Assembly (NCBI RefSeq): GCF_036404135.1
Contig: NZ_DASWPE010000098.1
Span: 1-64,000 of the forward strand
From: Rhodopseudomonas_A sp036404135
Lineage (GTDB): Bacteria > Pseudomonadota > Alphaproteobacteria > Rhizobiales > Xanthobacteraceae
Direction of reading: 5' to 3'
DNA: 64,000 bases
This document shows, piece by piece, positions 16,083 through 27,807 of the stretch. Each line of letters opens with the position of its first letter. Position 1 is the stretch's first letter. Position numbers and translations under genes: made by a program. A model generated the notes under the pieces. The model was not told the origin of the DNA, did no database searches, and was given only the letters and a program-made list of their open reading frames with translations.

Positions 16083-18449
16083 ATGCAAGATCAGGTGTCC
16101 CCGCGCGACAACGCCGTCGCGGTGCAACGATTTGGCGTCGGCCAGCCGGTGCGTCGAAAGGAAGACGACACCCTGCTCCGCGGCAACGGCCGCTACACCG
16201 ACGACCTGCAGGCGCCCGGCCAGGCCTATGCCTGGATGCTGCGCAGCAACCACGCCCATGGCGTAATCCGCGGCATCGACGCCAGCGCGGCCCGGGCGAT
16301 GCCCGGCGTGCTCGGAATCTGGACCGGGGCCGACCTCGCGGCGGCCGACTATGCTCCGTTCAGCTGCGCCTTGCCGTTGCAGAACCGCGATGGCTCGCCG
16401 TTGCGACAGACCCCACGCACCGCGCTGATGACCGACAAGGTGCGCTATGTCGGCGATCCGGTGGCGATCGTGGTCGCCGAGACGCTGCTGCAGGCGCGCG
16501 ACGCCGCCGAGGCGATCGAGCTCGACATCGAACCTTTGCCGGCGGTAACCAGCGCCGAGGACGCCGCCAAACCCGGCGCGCCGCAGCTCTACGATCACAT
16601 CCCCGACAATGTGGCGCTGGACTATCACTATGGCGACACTGACGCGGTGGATGCTGCCTTTGCCGCCGCGGCGCATGTCACCAAGCTCGACATCGAAAAC
16701 ACCCGCGTCGCGGTGGTGGCGATGGAGCCGCGCAGCGCGCTCGCCTGCTACGATGCGGCCAGCGAACGCTACACCATCCAGCTGCCGACCCAGGGCGTGG
16801 CCGGCAACCGCGCCGCGCTGGCGAAATTGCTGAAGGTGCCGCACGACAAGGTGCATCTAATAACCGGCCAGGTCGGCGGTTCGTTCGGCATGAAGAACGT
16901 CAATTATCCGGAATATATCTGCATCCTGCACGCCGCCAAGGCGCTGGGCCGGCCGGTGAAATGGACCGACGAGCGCTCCGGCAGTTTCCTGTCCGACAGC
17001 CACGGTCGCGCCCAGCAGATCCACGCCGAACTGGCGCTCGATGCCGACGGCAATTTCCTCGCGGTGCGGATTTCCGGCCACGGCAATCTCGGCGCCTATA
17101 TCACCGGGGTGTCGCCCTCTCCGTTGTCGCTCAACACCGGCAAGAATCTCTCCAGCGTGTATCGCACGCCGCTGCACAGCGTCGACATCAAATGCGTCTT
17201 GACCAACACCACGCTGATGGGCGCCTATCGCGGCGCCGGCCGGCCCGAGGCCAACTACTTCATGGAGCGGCTAATCGACCGCGCCGCCGAGGAAATGCGG
17301 ATCGACCGCCTCGCCTTGCGCAGGCGCAACTTCATCAAGCCGTCGCAGCTGCCGTTCAAGGCCTCCTCCGGCATGACCTATGACAGCGGCGATTTTCTCG
17401 GCGTGTTCAACAAGGCGCTGCAATTGTCCGACTTTGCCGGCTTCGCCAAGCGCAAGCGCGACAGCAAGAAGCGCGGCAAGCTGCGCGGCATCGCCATCGG
17501 CTCCTATCTCGAAGTCACCGCCCCGCCAAGCCCCGAACTCGGCAAGATCGTGTTCGAGCCGGACGGCGGCGTCAGGCTGATCACCGGCACGCTGGATTAC
17601 GGCCAGGGCCACGCCACGCCGTTCGCGCAGGTGCTGGCCTCGCAGCTCGGCGTGCCGTTCGAGCGGGTGACGCTGCAGCAGAACGACAGCGACGTGGTGC
17701 ATTCCGGCAGCGGCACCGGCGGCTCGCGCTCGATCACCGCCACCGGCATGGCGATCGTGGAATCCGCGAAGCTGGTGATCGCCAAGGGCAAGATCGCAGC
17801 GGCGCATCTGCTGGAAACCTCGGACGCCGACATCGAATTCGACGCCGGCCGCTTCACCGTGGTCGGCACCGACCGCGGTATCGACATCCTCGAACTGGCG
17901 CAACGGCTGCGCGGTGCCGAATTGCCCGACGGCGTGCCGTCCTCGCTCGACGTCGACCACACGGTGAAGGAGATCCCCTCGACCTTTCCCAATGGCTGTC
18001 ACGTCGCCGAGGTGGAGATCGATCCCGACACCGGCGTGACCTGCGTGGTCGGCTATACCGGGGTCAATGATTTTGGCACCGTCGTCAATCCGATGATCGT
18101 CGCCGGACAATTGCACGGCGGCGTCGCCCAAGGCATCGGCCAGGCGCTGATGGAGAAGGTCAGCTACGACGATAGCGGCCAGCCGATCACCGGCTCGCTG
18201 ATGGACTACGCGATGCCGCGCGCCGAGGATATTCCGCTGATGACGATCGGCGATCATCCGACCTTTGCCAAGTCCAATCCGCTCGGCACCAAGGGCTGCG
18301 GCGAAGCCGGTTGCGCCGGCAGCCTCGCAACGCTGGTCAACGCGGTGCTCGACGCGTTGTCCGCTTACGGCATCGCGCATCTCGACATGCCGCTGACCTC
18401 GGAGCGGGTGTGGCGCGCGATCCAGGACGCGAAGACAAAAGCCGCCTGA
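16083..18449 (+). CDS. Xanthine dehydrogenase-family molybdopterin-binding large subunit (orphan)
   Basis: This 788-residue protein belongs to the large-subunit family of xanthine dehydrogenase/CO dehydrogenase-type hydroxylases. It begins VGQPVRRKEDDTLLRGNGRYTDDL as in CoxL-like proteins. It carries GGSFGMKNVNYPE, AYRGAGRPEANYFMERLID, the GQGHATP cofactor loop, and TKGCGEAGCAGSL near residue 740 with the active-site Glu. It lacks the CO-dehydrogenase loop AYRCSFR, so CO oxidation is not indicated. The usual FAD and 2Fe-2S subunit genes are absent on both sides, so partners must be encoded elsewhere. The substrate is unknown. Confidence 0.9.
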   Translation: MQDQVSPRDNAVAVQRFGVGQPVRRKEDDTLLRGNGRYTDDLQAPGQAYAWMLRSNHAHGVIRGIDASAARAMPGVLGIWTGADLAAADYAPFSCALPLQNRDGSPLRQTPRTALMTDKVRYVGDPVAIVVAETLLQARDAAEAIELDIEPLPAVTSAEDAAKPGAPQLYDHIPDNVALDYHYGDTDAVDAAFAAAAHVTKLDIENTRVAVVAMEPRSALACYDAASERYTIQLPTQGVAGNRAALAKLLKVPHDKVHLITGQVGGSFGMKNVNYPEYICILHAAKALGRPVKWTDERSGSFLSDSHGRAQQIHAELALDADGNFLAVRISGHGNLGAYITGVSPSPLSLNTGKNLSSVYRTPLHSVDIKCVLTNTTLMGAYRGAGRPEANYFMERLIDRAAEEMRIDRLALRRRNFIKPSQLPFKASSGMTYDSGDFLGVFNKALQLSDFAGFAKRKRDSKKRGKLRGIAIGSYLEVTAPPSPELGKIVFEPDGGVRLITGTLDYGQGHATPFAQVLASQLGVPFERVTLQQNDSDVVHSGSGTGGSRSITATGMAIVESAKLVIAKGKIAAAHLLETSDADIEFDAGRFTVVGTDRGIDILELAQRLRGAELPDGVPSSLDVDHTVKEIPSTFPNGCHVAEVEIDPDTGVTCVVGYTGVNDFGTVVNPMIVAGQLHGGVAQGIGQALMEKVSYDDSGQPITGSLMDYAMPRAEDIPLMTIGDHPTFAKSNPLGTKGCGEAGCAGSLATLVNAVLDALSAYGIAHLDMPLTSERVWRAIQDAKTKAA

Positions 18450-18504
18450 GAAGCCATCCGCGTCGCAACGCAACCAACCTGACAGGACCAGTGCAACTTC
18501 TCCA

Positions 18505-18615
18505 CGCGTCGTCCCTGCGCAGGGACCCATCACCCCTGGCGTTGCGATGAATCGATCATGCGCCCTACAAACCAGCCACTCCGCGCCGTATGGGTCCCTG
18601 CGCAGGGACGACGCG
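18505..18615. repeat. Dispersed palindromic repeat (GTCGTCCCTGCGC family)
   Basis: The unit opens CGCGTCGTCCCTGCGCAGGG, with ACCCATCACCCCTGGC inside, and closes with GGGTCCCTGCGCAGGGACG and ACGCG. The two ends are inverted copies and each is itself palindromic (CCCTGCGCAGGG). A second copy lies at 45207-45331. It fills the gap between the molybdopterin subunit gene and the convergent hotdog gene. Confidence 0.8.
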
Positions 18616-18645
18616 TTGGGGCGCACAAACGAATGCGGCGCTGGG

Positions 18646-19446
18646 TTACGCCGCGGCCTTGGCGCGCGGCTGATAGATCGCCACGTGATGGCAATGCGCG
18701 ACGGCGGTGTCGCCGCCCGCCACGATCAACGCGTCGAGTTCGACGAGGCGATGGCCCTTCTTCTCGTAATTGCCGGTGATCTTGGCCCGCGCGGTGAGCT
18801 GATCGGCCGGGCGCGCCGGATGCAGCAATTGCATCTCGCTGCCGACATGCATCCAGGCGCCGAGCAGCGCATTCTCGATCAGCACCCGGTTCATGATCCG
18901 CTGCAGCACGCCGGGATGCAGCAGGCCCGCGGCCTGGTAGATCGGATCGGTTTCGCGCACCTCGGCGAGGTAACCGATCGCCGCATCGCCGGCCCAGCAT
19001 TGCGGCGCGGTGCCGAGCCATTTGCCGAGCTCGTAGGAACTGGAATCCACCGGGCGGCGGATCGTCACCGGCGGCACCGCGCGGAAATGGCCGAGCCGCG
19101 CCGGCGGCGCGGAGTCCGGCAGCGACGCGGCGCCGGTGGCGCAGAGTTCGCCGCGGCTTTCCACCCGGATCGCGATGCCCTCGCCGTCCGGTTCGGCGGT
19201 GAGATCGACATTTTCGCCGTCATAGACCGGCTTGTGGAACCGGGCCTCGATCAGCCCGCGTTCCAGAAACGCCCGGCCCCATCGCGCTACCGGCAGATGC
19301 GTCATATAGGCCAGCACGTCGACCCCGGGCACCAGTCCGCCGCTGAACCCGAAGCGCCGCGCCACGCTGTCGTCATGCAGCTTGTTGTCCGACTGCTTGG
19401 CGCTGGTGTGGGCGATCACGCGATAGGGTTCGGGCAAAACGGTCAT
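18646..19446 (-). CDS. MaoC/hotdog-fold protein
   Basis: A 266-residue protein with two apparent hotdog-fold halves. The first contains HDDSVARRFGFSGGLVPGVDVLAYM, which resembles the MaoC hydratase segment. The second contains WMHVGSEMQLLHPARPADQL and ARAKITGNYEKKGHRLVELDALI, typical of thioesterase/MaoC C-terminal halves. Two adjacent ATGs (19446, 19449) are possible starts. It probably acts on an acyl-CoA or acyl-carrier thioester. The catalytic Asp/His of MaoC hydratases is not cleanly recognisable, so hydratase or thioesterase activity is uncertain. Confidence 0.7.
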   Translation of the reverse strand: MTVLPEPYRVIAHTSAKQSDNKLHDDSVARRFGFSGGLVPGVDVLAYMTHLPVARWGRAFLERGLIEARFHKPVYDGENVDLTAEPDGEGIAIRVESRGELCATGAASLPDSAPPARLGHFRAVPPVTIRRPVDSSSYELGKWLGTAPQCWAGDAAIGYLAEVRETDPIYQAAGLLHPGVLQRIMNRVLIENALLGAWMHVGSEMQLLHPARPADQLTARAKITGNYEKKGHRLVELDALIVAGGDTAVAHCHHVAIYQPRAKAAA

Positions 19447-19561
19447 CATTCCCCGCAAAGCTGCAAAAGTTGTTGATTGGCACCTAAGATGGTACGCCTC
19501 GGCGCAGCCGCGGCAAAGCCGCGGGTGAGCACCCCAGCCCCGCGACTACAGAAGGCCCCGC

Positions 19562-20020
19562 TTGAGCCAGACCCGCATCTATGTCGACGCCGACGCCTGC
19601 CCGGTAAAGGACGAAATCTACAAGGTCGCCGCGCGCCATGGCCTGCCGGTCAGCGTGGTCGCAGGGAACCTGATCCGCGTGCCGCAAGACCCCTCGATCG
19701 AGCGGATCGCCGCCGGGCCGGGGATGGACGCCGCCGACGACTGGATTGCGCAACGCGCCGGCCCGGGCGATATTGTCGTGACGTCGGACGTGCCGTTGGC
19801 CAGCCGCTGCGTCAAGCGCGGCGCCGAAGTACTGGCGCCGAATGGCAAGCCGTTCAGCGAGGCCTCGATCGGCATGACGCTGGCGGTACGCAATCTGATG
19901 ACCGATCTGCGCTCGGCGGGCGAAGTCACCGGCGGGCCGCGCGGCTTCAGCCCGCGTGACCGCTCCGCCTTCCTGTCCGCGCTGGATACCGCGATCCGCC
20001 GCATCCAACGCCGCAACTAA
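19562..20020 (+). CDS. YaiI/YqxD family protein (UPF0178, DUF188)
   Basis: A 152-residue protein matching the UPF0178 family: IYVDADACPVKDEIYKVA at the N-terminus, GPGDIVVTSDVPLASRC in the middle, and GGPRGFSPRDRSAFLSALD near the end. It is related in fold to PIN/NYN-like nuclease domains with clustered acidic residues. The start appears to be a TTG at 19562; no ATG lies in reach. It ends 32 bases before the ABC-F gene and is likely cotranscribed with it. The biochemical role is not established. Confidence 0.92.
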   Translation: MSQTRIYVDADACPVKDEIYKVAARHGLPVSVVAGNLIRVPQDPSIERIAAGPGMDAADDWIAQRAGPGDIVVTSDVPLASRCVKRGAEVLAPNGKPFSEASIGMTLAVRNLMTDLRSAGEVTGGPRGFSPRDRSAFLSALDTAIRRIQRRN

Positions 20021-20052
20021 TCCGCGTAACATTCTGTTTGAATTGAGAGACC

Positions 20053-21882
<1,830 letters not shown>

Positions 21883-21947
21883 GCGCCTCGCTTTGCGGCC
21901 GTCAAAGACGTTCGCTTTGAATTGCGGCGTTTCAAGATTGCCAGCCC

Positions 21948-21993
21948 GTCATTCCGGGGCGCGAGCGGCGCAAGCTCGCAAGCCCGGAATGAC
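21948..21993. repeat. Short dispersed palindromic repeat (CATTCCGGGG family)
   Basis: GTCATTCCGGGGCGCGAGC and GCCCGGAATGAC form inverted ends of a 46-bp unit between uup and the convergent valS. It may serve as a transcription end for either gene. No T-run is present. Confidence 0.7.
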
Positions 21994-22032
21994 GACGGCA
22001 ACAGTCGGATACGGACTCTCTCGATAACGCGC

Positions 22033-24921
22033 TCAGCCGGCGTTCTTCAGCCGCTCCAGCGCCTCGAGGATCTTGGCCTTGCGCGCCAGCGCCGCCTCGC
22101 GCTTTTCTTTCTCTTCCTCGACGATCTCTTCCGGCGCGTTGGCGACGAATTTCTCGTTGGAGAGCTTGGCGTCGACCCGCTTGATGTCGGCCTCGGCCTT
22201 GGCCAGCTCCTTGTCGAGCCGGGCCTGCTCAGCAGCAAGGTCGATCACGCCCTTCAGCGGCAACGCCGCGATCTCGCCGCGCACCAGAAGCTGCACCGCG
22301 CCCTGCGGAGCAGCATCGGCGAACGAAATCTCGCCGAGCCGCGCCATCCGCTTCACCACGTCGCTCCAACGCTGCGCGCGGTCTTTCGTCTCGGGGGAGG
22401 CGCCGGCCAGCACCAGCGGCGTCAGCGTCGCCGGCGTGAGGTTCATTTCGGCGCGCACCGAGCGGATCGCGGTGACGAGGTCGACCACCCAGCCGATTTC
22501 GGCTTCGGCCTTAGGATCGCTGAAATCGGCCACCTGCGGCGCCGGCAGGATCACCGGCGGCACCATCGGATCGGTCAAGGCCGGGGCGTCGAACACCTCG
22601 ACCGCAGTCTCGGCCTTGCGCGACCACGGCGTCAGCGCCAGCAGCGTGTCGCGCTTCGCCGTCACCGCCCATAGTTCTTCGGTGATGAACGGCATGAACG
22701 GATGCAGCAGTTTCAGGATCTCGTCGCGCGCCCACGCCACCATGGCGCGGGTCTCGGCTTTCGCCGCACTCTCCTCGCCGAGCAGCACCGGCTTGGCGAG
22801 TTCGAGATACCAGTCGCAATACACGTTCCAGACGAAGCGATAGGCGGCGCCCGCGGCGTCGTTGAAGCGGTAGGCCTCGATCGCCTCGGTGACTTCACGG
22901 ACTGCGCGCACGGTCTCGTGGGCGATCCAGCGGTTCAGCGTTCCTTTCGCCGCGGTTGGATCGAAATCCTTGGGCAGTGCGCAGCCGTTCATCTCGGCGA
23001 AGCGGCTGGCGTTCCACAGCTTGGTCGCGAAATTGCGGTAGCCTTCGACCCGGCTCGAGGCGAGCTTGATGTCGCGGCCTTGCGCCGCCATCGCGGCCAG
23101 CGTGAAACGCAACGCGTCGGCGCCGTAGTCGTCGATCAGGTGCAACGGATCGATCACGTTGCCCTTCGACTTCGACATCTTGGCGCCCTTCTCATCGCGG
23201 ACGAGGGCGTGGATGTAGACGGTCGGGAACGGCACCACCTGCTCGGTCGCGGCCAGCGGCCGCTCCTTGCGCATGAAGTGCATCCCCAGCATCATCATCC
23301 GGGCGACCCAGAAGAAGATGATGTCGAAGCCGGTGACCAGCACGTTGGTCGGGTAGTAGCGCTTGACGTCGGTGTCGGAATCCGGCCAGCCGAGCGTGGA
23401 GAACGGCCACAGCGCCGAGGAGAACCAGGTGTCGAGCACGTCCTCGTCGCGGGTGATGAAGCCCTCGCGCTTGGCGGGGTCTTCCGCCATGTCGTGCGCC
23501 TGTTCCGGGGTGATGACTTCCTGCTCGACGTAGTAGCCGAGCGCGTTGCCGACCGCCTCGTCCTCGGTTTCGGCGACGAACACCTTGCCGTCCGGGCCGT
23601 ACCAAGCCGGGATCTGGTGGCCCCACCACAATTGCCGCGAGATGCACCAGGGCTGGATGTTCTCCATCCATTCGAAATAGGTCTTCTCCCAGTTCTTCGG
23701 CACGAAGGCGGTGGCGCCCGAGCGCACCGCGGCGATCGCCGGCTGCGCCAGCGTCTTGGCGTCGACGTACCACTGGTCGGTCAGATACGGCTCGATCACC
23801 ACGCCGGAACGGTCGCCATGCGGCACCATGTGCACGTTAGGCTCGATCTTCTCCAGGAAGCCGAAATCCTCCAACCGCGCCACGATGCTCTTGCGCGCGG
23901 CGAAACGCTCGAGGCCATGCAGTTCCTCGGCAAGCTGGGCAGCGCCTTCCGGCAGCCCGTGCAGATAGGCCTCGTTGTCCACGAGATCGATGCGGCCCTC
24001 AATGTCGAGCACGTTGATCTGCGGCAGGTTGTGCCGACGGCCGACCTCGAAGTCGTTGAAGTCGTGCGCCGGCGTGATCTTCACCGCGCCGGAGCCCTTT
24101 TCCGGGTCGGAATAATCGTCGGCGACGATCGGAATCTTGCGCCCGACCAGCGGCAGGATGACGTTGCGGCCGACCACATGCGAGTAGCGCACGTCGTCCG
24201 GATTGACCGCCACCGCACTGTCGCCGAGCATGGTCTCCGGCCGCGTGGTGGCGACGACGATGAAGGTCTCCGGATCGTCGGGGTTGAACACCGCGCCTTC
24301 CAACGGATAGCGCAGGTGCCACAGATGGCCCTTGACCTCGACCTGCTGCACTTCGAGGTCGGAGATCGCGGTGAGCAGCTTGGGGTCCCAATTGACCAGC
24401 CGCTTGTCCTTGTAGATCAGGCCTTCGCGGTGCAGTTCGACGAACACCTTGGCGACCGCGCGCGACAGCCCCTCGTCCATGGTGAAGCGCTCGCGCGACC
24501 AGTCGCAGGAGGCGCCGAGCCGCTTCAACTGGTTGACGATCACGCCGCCGCTTTCGGCCTTCCACTGCCAGACCCGCTCGAGAAACTTGTCGCGGCCCAT
24601 CTCGCGGCGGCTCGGCTCCTGGCGCTCCATCAGCTGCCGTTCAACCACCATCTGGGTGGCGATGCCGGCGTGGTCAGTGCCGGGCTGCCACAGCACGTCG
24701 CGTCCGCGCATCCGCTCGAACCGGCACAGCACGTCCTGCAACGTATTGTTGAGCGCGTGGCCCATATGCAGCGAGCCGGTGACGTTGGGTGGCGGGATCA
24801 CGATCGAGAACGGGGTGGCGTCGCGGCGCTCCGGGCGGCCGGCCTTGAAGGCGCCTTCGGCTTCCCAGGCTTGCGCGATACGGCCTTCGATGTCAGCGGG
24901 CTGATAGGTCTTTTCGATCAT
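22033..24921 (-). CDS. valS: Valyl-tRNA synthetase
   Basis: A class Ia aminoacyl-tRNA synthetase of 962 residues that charges tRNA-Val. It has the HIGH motif as HMGH (52-55, in PPPNVTGSLHMGHALNNTLQ), a CP1 editing domain with TTRPETMLGDSAVAVNP and GSGAVKITPAHDFNDFEVG, and the KMSKS loop as KMSKSKGNVIDP. A C-terminal coiled coil (AEQARLDKELAKAEADIKRV) is also present. Length and domain order are normal. It lies downstream of popZ, tolC and the Pcm-like gene on the same strand. Confidence 0.98.
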   Translation of the reverse strand: MIEKTYQPADIEGRIAQAWEAEGAFKAGRPERRDATPFSIVIPPPNVTGSLHMGHALNNTLQDVLCRFERMRGRDVLWQPGTDHAGIATQMVVERQLMERQEPSRREMGRDKFLERVWQWKAESGGVIVNQLKRLGASCDWSRERFTMDEGLSRAVAKVFVELHREGLIYKDKRLVNWDPKLLTAISDLEVQQVEVKGHLWHLRYPLEGAVFNPDDPETFIVVATTRPETMLGDSAVAVNPDDVRYSHVVGRNVILPLVGRKIPIVADDYSDPEKGSGAVKITPAHDFNDFEVGRRHNLPQINVLDIEGRIDLVDNEAYLHGLPEGAAQLAEELHGLERFAARKSIVARLEDFGFLEKIEPNVHMVPHGDRSGVVIEPYLTDQWYVDAKTLAQPAIAAVRSGATAFVPKNWEKTYFEWMENIQPWCISRQLWWGHQIPAWYGPDGKVFVAETEDEAVGNALGYYVEQEVITPEQAHDMAEDPAKREGFITRDEDVLDTWFSSALWPFSTLGWPDSDTDVKRYYPTNVLVTGFDIIFFWVARMMMLGMHFMRKERPLAATEQVVPFPTVYIHALVRDEKGAKMSKSKGNVIDPLHLIDDYGADALRFTLAAMAAQGRDIKLASSRVEGYRNFATKLWNASRFAEMNGCALPKDFDPTAAKGTLNRWIAHETVRAVREVTEAIEAYRFNDAAGAAYRFVWNVYCDWYLELAKPVLLGEESAAKAETRAMVAWARDEILKLLHPFMPFITEELWAVTAKRDTLLALTPWSRKAETAVEVFDAPALTDPMVPPVILPAPQVADFSDPKAEAEIGWVVDLVTAIRSVRAEMNLTPATLTPLVLAGASPETKDRAQRWSDVVKRMARLGEISFADAAPQGAVQLLVRGEIAALPLKGVIDLAAEQARLDKELAKAEADIKRVDAKLSNEKFVANAPEEIVEEEKEKREAALARKAKILEALERLKNAG

Positions 24922-25106
24922 GGCGGGGTCGATTCTGAGATCTCGCCGGCAACTGCAATTGCGCCGGTCGCGCGCGCTAGAAAGCCGCCGGCGCCGCGCA
25001 AGTCAACACGCGCGGCGGATTCAATCGGGATTTAGCCGGCAAATGCCGCGGCGCTGCGGAATGGCTGCAATGCCGGCGGAGCGTGCGGCCCAGGCCCGGC
25101 GGCGGG

Positions 25107-25913
25107 TCAGCGGCCGCGCGACACCCGCTCGATTTCCGCCTTGACGATCCGCTCCACCAATTGCGGCAGGTTGTCATCGAGCCAGGATTTCAGCATCGGC
25201 CGCAGCATCTCCTTGACGAGATCCTCCAGCGTGCGGGCGTTGTTGCTGAGCACGGTATTGGCCAGGGAGTTGAACGCCGATTCCACCGCCGACACCGTCG
25301 AGCGCGACAAAATCTCGGGCGGTTGCGGCTGCTGCGGCTGGTACGGCGGTGGCGCCGGGCGCTCCATCACCGGCGCCGGTGCCGGCATGGTCCAGGCCGG
25401 CGTCTGCGCCCGCTCGGCGCGGATCGCCTCGGCGAATTCCAGGTCGGCGTCGCTCTCCACGGTCTGGAAGGCCGGCGGCGCGGGATCCGGCAGCGCCATG
25501 TCGTCGGTCAGTTCGAACACGTCCTCTTCGGGGTCGGGCTCCGGCACCGCGGCCTGTCGCACCTCGGCCGGGGTGGTCGAGGCGTCGAGCCCGGCCAATA
25601 GCGCGTCGATGTCGTCCTGATTGTTGGATTCGGCTGCGGCGGCCGGCGCCGCGGGCTTGGCCGGGGCCGGGGCCGGTTGCGGCGCCGGCTTGACCGCGGG
25701 CGGCGCGGCCGGAATCGTCGCGGCGGGCGTGCTGTTCATTGCCGGCGGCTTGGCCGCCGGAGCCGCGGGCTTCGCAGGTTCCACTTTCGGTGCGGCGGCG
25801 GCCGGCGCCGGCGCGGCCGCCGCAGGCTTGGCCTCGTCGTCGGCGATGATGCGCCGGATCGACGCCAGAATCTCCTCCATCGAGGGCTCTTGGACCTTTG
25901 CAGGTTGCGTCAT
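25107..25913 (-). CDS. popZ: Polar organising protein PopZ (DUF2497)
   Basis: A 268-residue protein with PopZ architecture. A short N-terminal helix, EPSMEEILASIRRIIADDE (about residues 9-27), is followed by a long disordered Pro/Ala/Glu-rich spacer (about 30-190). A C-terminal helical oligomerisation region, TLEDLVKEMLRPMLKSWLDD and onward to ERVSRGR, completes it. PopZ forms polar condensates that anchor the chromosome parS/ParB complex and cell-cycle regulators in alphaproteobacteria. The spacer is longer and more Ala/Pro-rich than in Caulobacter PopZ. ATG 25913 is chosen because it begins MTQPAKVQEPSMEEI. It lies between tolC and valS. Confidence 0.88.
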   Translation of the reverse strand: MTQPAKVQEPSMEEILASIRRIIADDEAKPAAAAPAPAAAAPKVEPAKPAAPAAKPPAMNSTPAATIPAAPPAVKPAPQPAPAPAKPAAPAAAAESNNQDDIDALLAGLDASTTPAEVRQAAVPEPDPEEDVFELTDDMALPDPAPPAFQTVESDADLEFAEAIRAERAQTPAWTMPAPAPVMERPAPPPYQPQQPQPPEILSRSTVSAVESAFNSLANTVLSNNARTLEDLVKEMLRPMLKSWLDDNLPQLVERIVKAEIERVSRGR

Positions 25914-26211
25914 CCCCAACTCCACATCATCAACGCGCTCACACCCGTCTTACACCAAAGCGGCGCAAGAATTGCTGGTTCCGGAAACCGCGGGCCGGTT
26001 TTCGGCACGCAAGCGTGACTTGTCCCCAGTTCAAGCGTTGCAGATTTTCCGACCCTGCCCCGGATCGCCAGCGCGTTGATCAGCACTCGTCGAATGCCAA
26101 GCAACGGCGCACGAATCGACCTGCCCGCTCCGGAAAAGGTATGGCACGGCAATAATCGATTGCAAGCAAAGGCGGGCCGTTCAAGCCGCGCCAAGTGCAA
26201 TCAAGCGACGA

Positions 26212-27606
26212 TTAGCGACCGTCGGGGGTGCGAACGCCGAACCAGCTGTCGCGGACCTGCTGGTAGTGCACGCTGGGGTCATACACCGTGGTGTTGAGCT
26301 TCAAGACCTGCGGCGACAGCCGGCCGACCGCGTTGAGCACCGCGTAGGATGCCACCACGCGATCGTGCTGCGCGGTGACCAGCGCGACCCGGGCGTTGAC
26401 CAGCGCCTGCTGCGCGTTCAACACGTCGAGCGTGGTGCGCTGGCCGGCCCTGGCTTCCTCGCGGACGCCGTTCAGCGCGATTTCCGAGGCCGAGACCTGG
26501 GCCTGCGCCGAGGACACCTGGGCGCGGCCGGCCAAGAGCTGGCCCCAGGCTTGCACCACACTGGCGCGGGTCTGGTCGCGCACCTGCTCGAGATTGAGCC
26601 GCTGCTGCGCCAGGGTTTCCTTGGACTGCCGGATCAGCGCGTATTCGCCGCCACCTTGGTAGATCGGCACCGACAATTGCGCGACCGCCGAAGCGACGAA
26701 CTGACGCGGCGTGGTAATCGACTGCTCATAGCCCTGCTGCGCGCTGCCCTGCAGCGTCAGCGTCGGAAACAGCGCGCCCTCGTTGATCTTGACGTTGAGG
26801 AAGCTGACGTCGATGCCGAACATCGAGGCGGTGACGTTGGGGTTTTCGGTCAGCCCGAGCTCGACCGCGGTCGGCAACGTCGCCGGCAGATAACGATCGA
26901 CCGGCGAGCCCGGCGCCAGCGCTTCGGGTTCGCTGCCGATGATGCGGCGGAAATTCGAGCGCGTGGTGGTGAGGTTGGATTCCGCGGTGAGCTGCTGGGT
27001 GCGGCCGGCGGCGAGCTGCGCCTCGGACTGCGCCACGTCGGTGCGGGTCACTTCGCCGACATTGAAGCGGTCGCGGGTCTGCTTGAGCGTCTGCTCGAGC
27101 ACCCGGACGTTGCTGCGCTGAACCTCCAAGGTGGCGGCGTCGCGCAGATAATCCATATAGATGGTCGCCGCCGACAACAACACGCTCTGTTCCAGCACGC
27201 GCAAGCCTTCGCGCGCCGACGACACCTGGCCCTCGGCGGCGCGGGTGCGGTTGGCGGTCTGATTGCCGTTGAACAACGTCTGCGAGGCGGTGACACCGAT
27301 CGCGCGCGGCGCCTGATCGCCGTGGATGCGGCCGGTCAACCCGCCGGTGGTGCCGACCACGTCGGAATATTGATAGCCGCCGCTGGCGGTGACGGAGACG
27401 CGCGGGCGATAGCCGGACAACGCCTGCGGCACGTTCTCGTCGGTGGAGCGCACCGAGGCGCGCTGCGCATTGAGCTGCGGATTGCTTTGATAGGCGCGAA
27501 CCAGCGCCGCTTCGATCGTGTCGGCGAGAACCGGCGTGGCTCCGAGGTGAGCCAGAATCAGTCCGGCGATCGCGGTGCCGGCAGCATGTCGTCGAAACCC
27601 ACCCAT
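26212..27606 (-). CDS. tolC: TolC-family outer membrane efflux protein
   Basis: A 464-residue outer-membrane channel of type I secretion and efflux systems. It has a signal peptide (AIAGLILAHLGATPVLA, cleaved before DTIEAALVRAYQSNP) and two repeated OEP halves, each with long periplasmic helices, for example GEVTRTDVAQSEAQLAAGRT and RAGQRTTLDVLNAQQALVNA. These two segments are the usual paired TolC signatures. The ATG at 27606 is chosen because it precedes the signal peptide. No inner-membrane partner is adjacent, so it may serve several exporters. The 298-bp gap after it (25914-26211) before popZ shows no gene. Confidence 0.93.
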   Translation of the reverse strand: MGGFRRHAAGTAIAGLILAHLGATPVLADTIEAALVRAYQSNPQLNAQRASVRSTDENVPQALSGYRPRVSVTASGGYQYSDVVGTTGGLTGRIHGDQAPRAIGVTASQTLFNGNQTANRTRAAEGQVSSAREGLRVLEQSVLLSAATIYMDYLRDAATLEVQRSNVRVLEQTLKQTRDRFNVGEVTRTDVAQSEAQLAAGRTQQLTAESNLTTTRSNFRRIIGSEPEALAPGSPVDRYLPATLPTAVELGLTENPNVTASMFGIDVSFLNVKINEGALFPTLTLQGSAQQGYEQSITTPRQFVASAVAQLSVPIYQGGGEYALIRQSKETLAQQRLNLEQVRDQTRASVVQAWGQLLAGRAQVSSAQAQVSASEIALNGVREEARAGQRTTLDVLNAQQALVNARVALVTAQHDRVVASYAVLNAVGRLSPQVLKLNTTVYDPSVHYQQVRDSWFGVRTPDGR

Positions 27607-27807
27607 CCGTGGCAATCCATTCCAACCAACAGCGTCATCCACGCAACTCCGCGTCGATCCGCTCTGTTATTACAGTCGAAGTCCCGCCGCAACATAAGGC
27701 ACCGCGTCGCCCGACGGAACCCCCACGCCCGGCTCCCGGTCGAAACTCTCGATCTGGGGCATCCAAGACACACTTCTGATTTTGAACGACAATTACGGAG
27801 CAAATGG

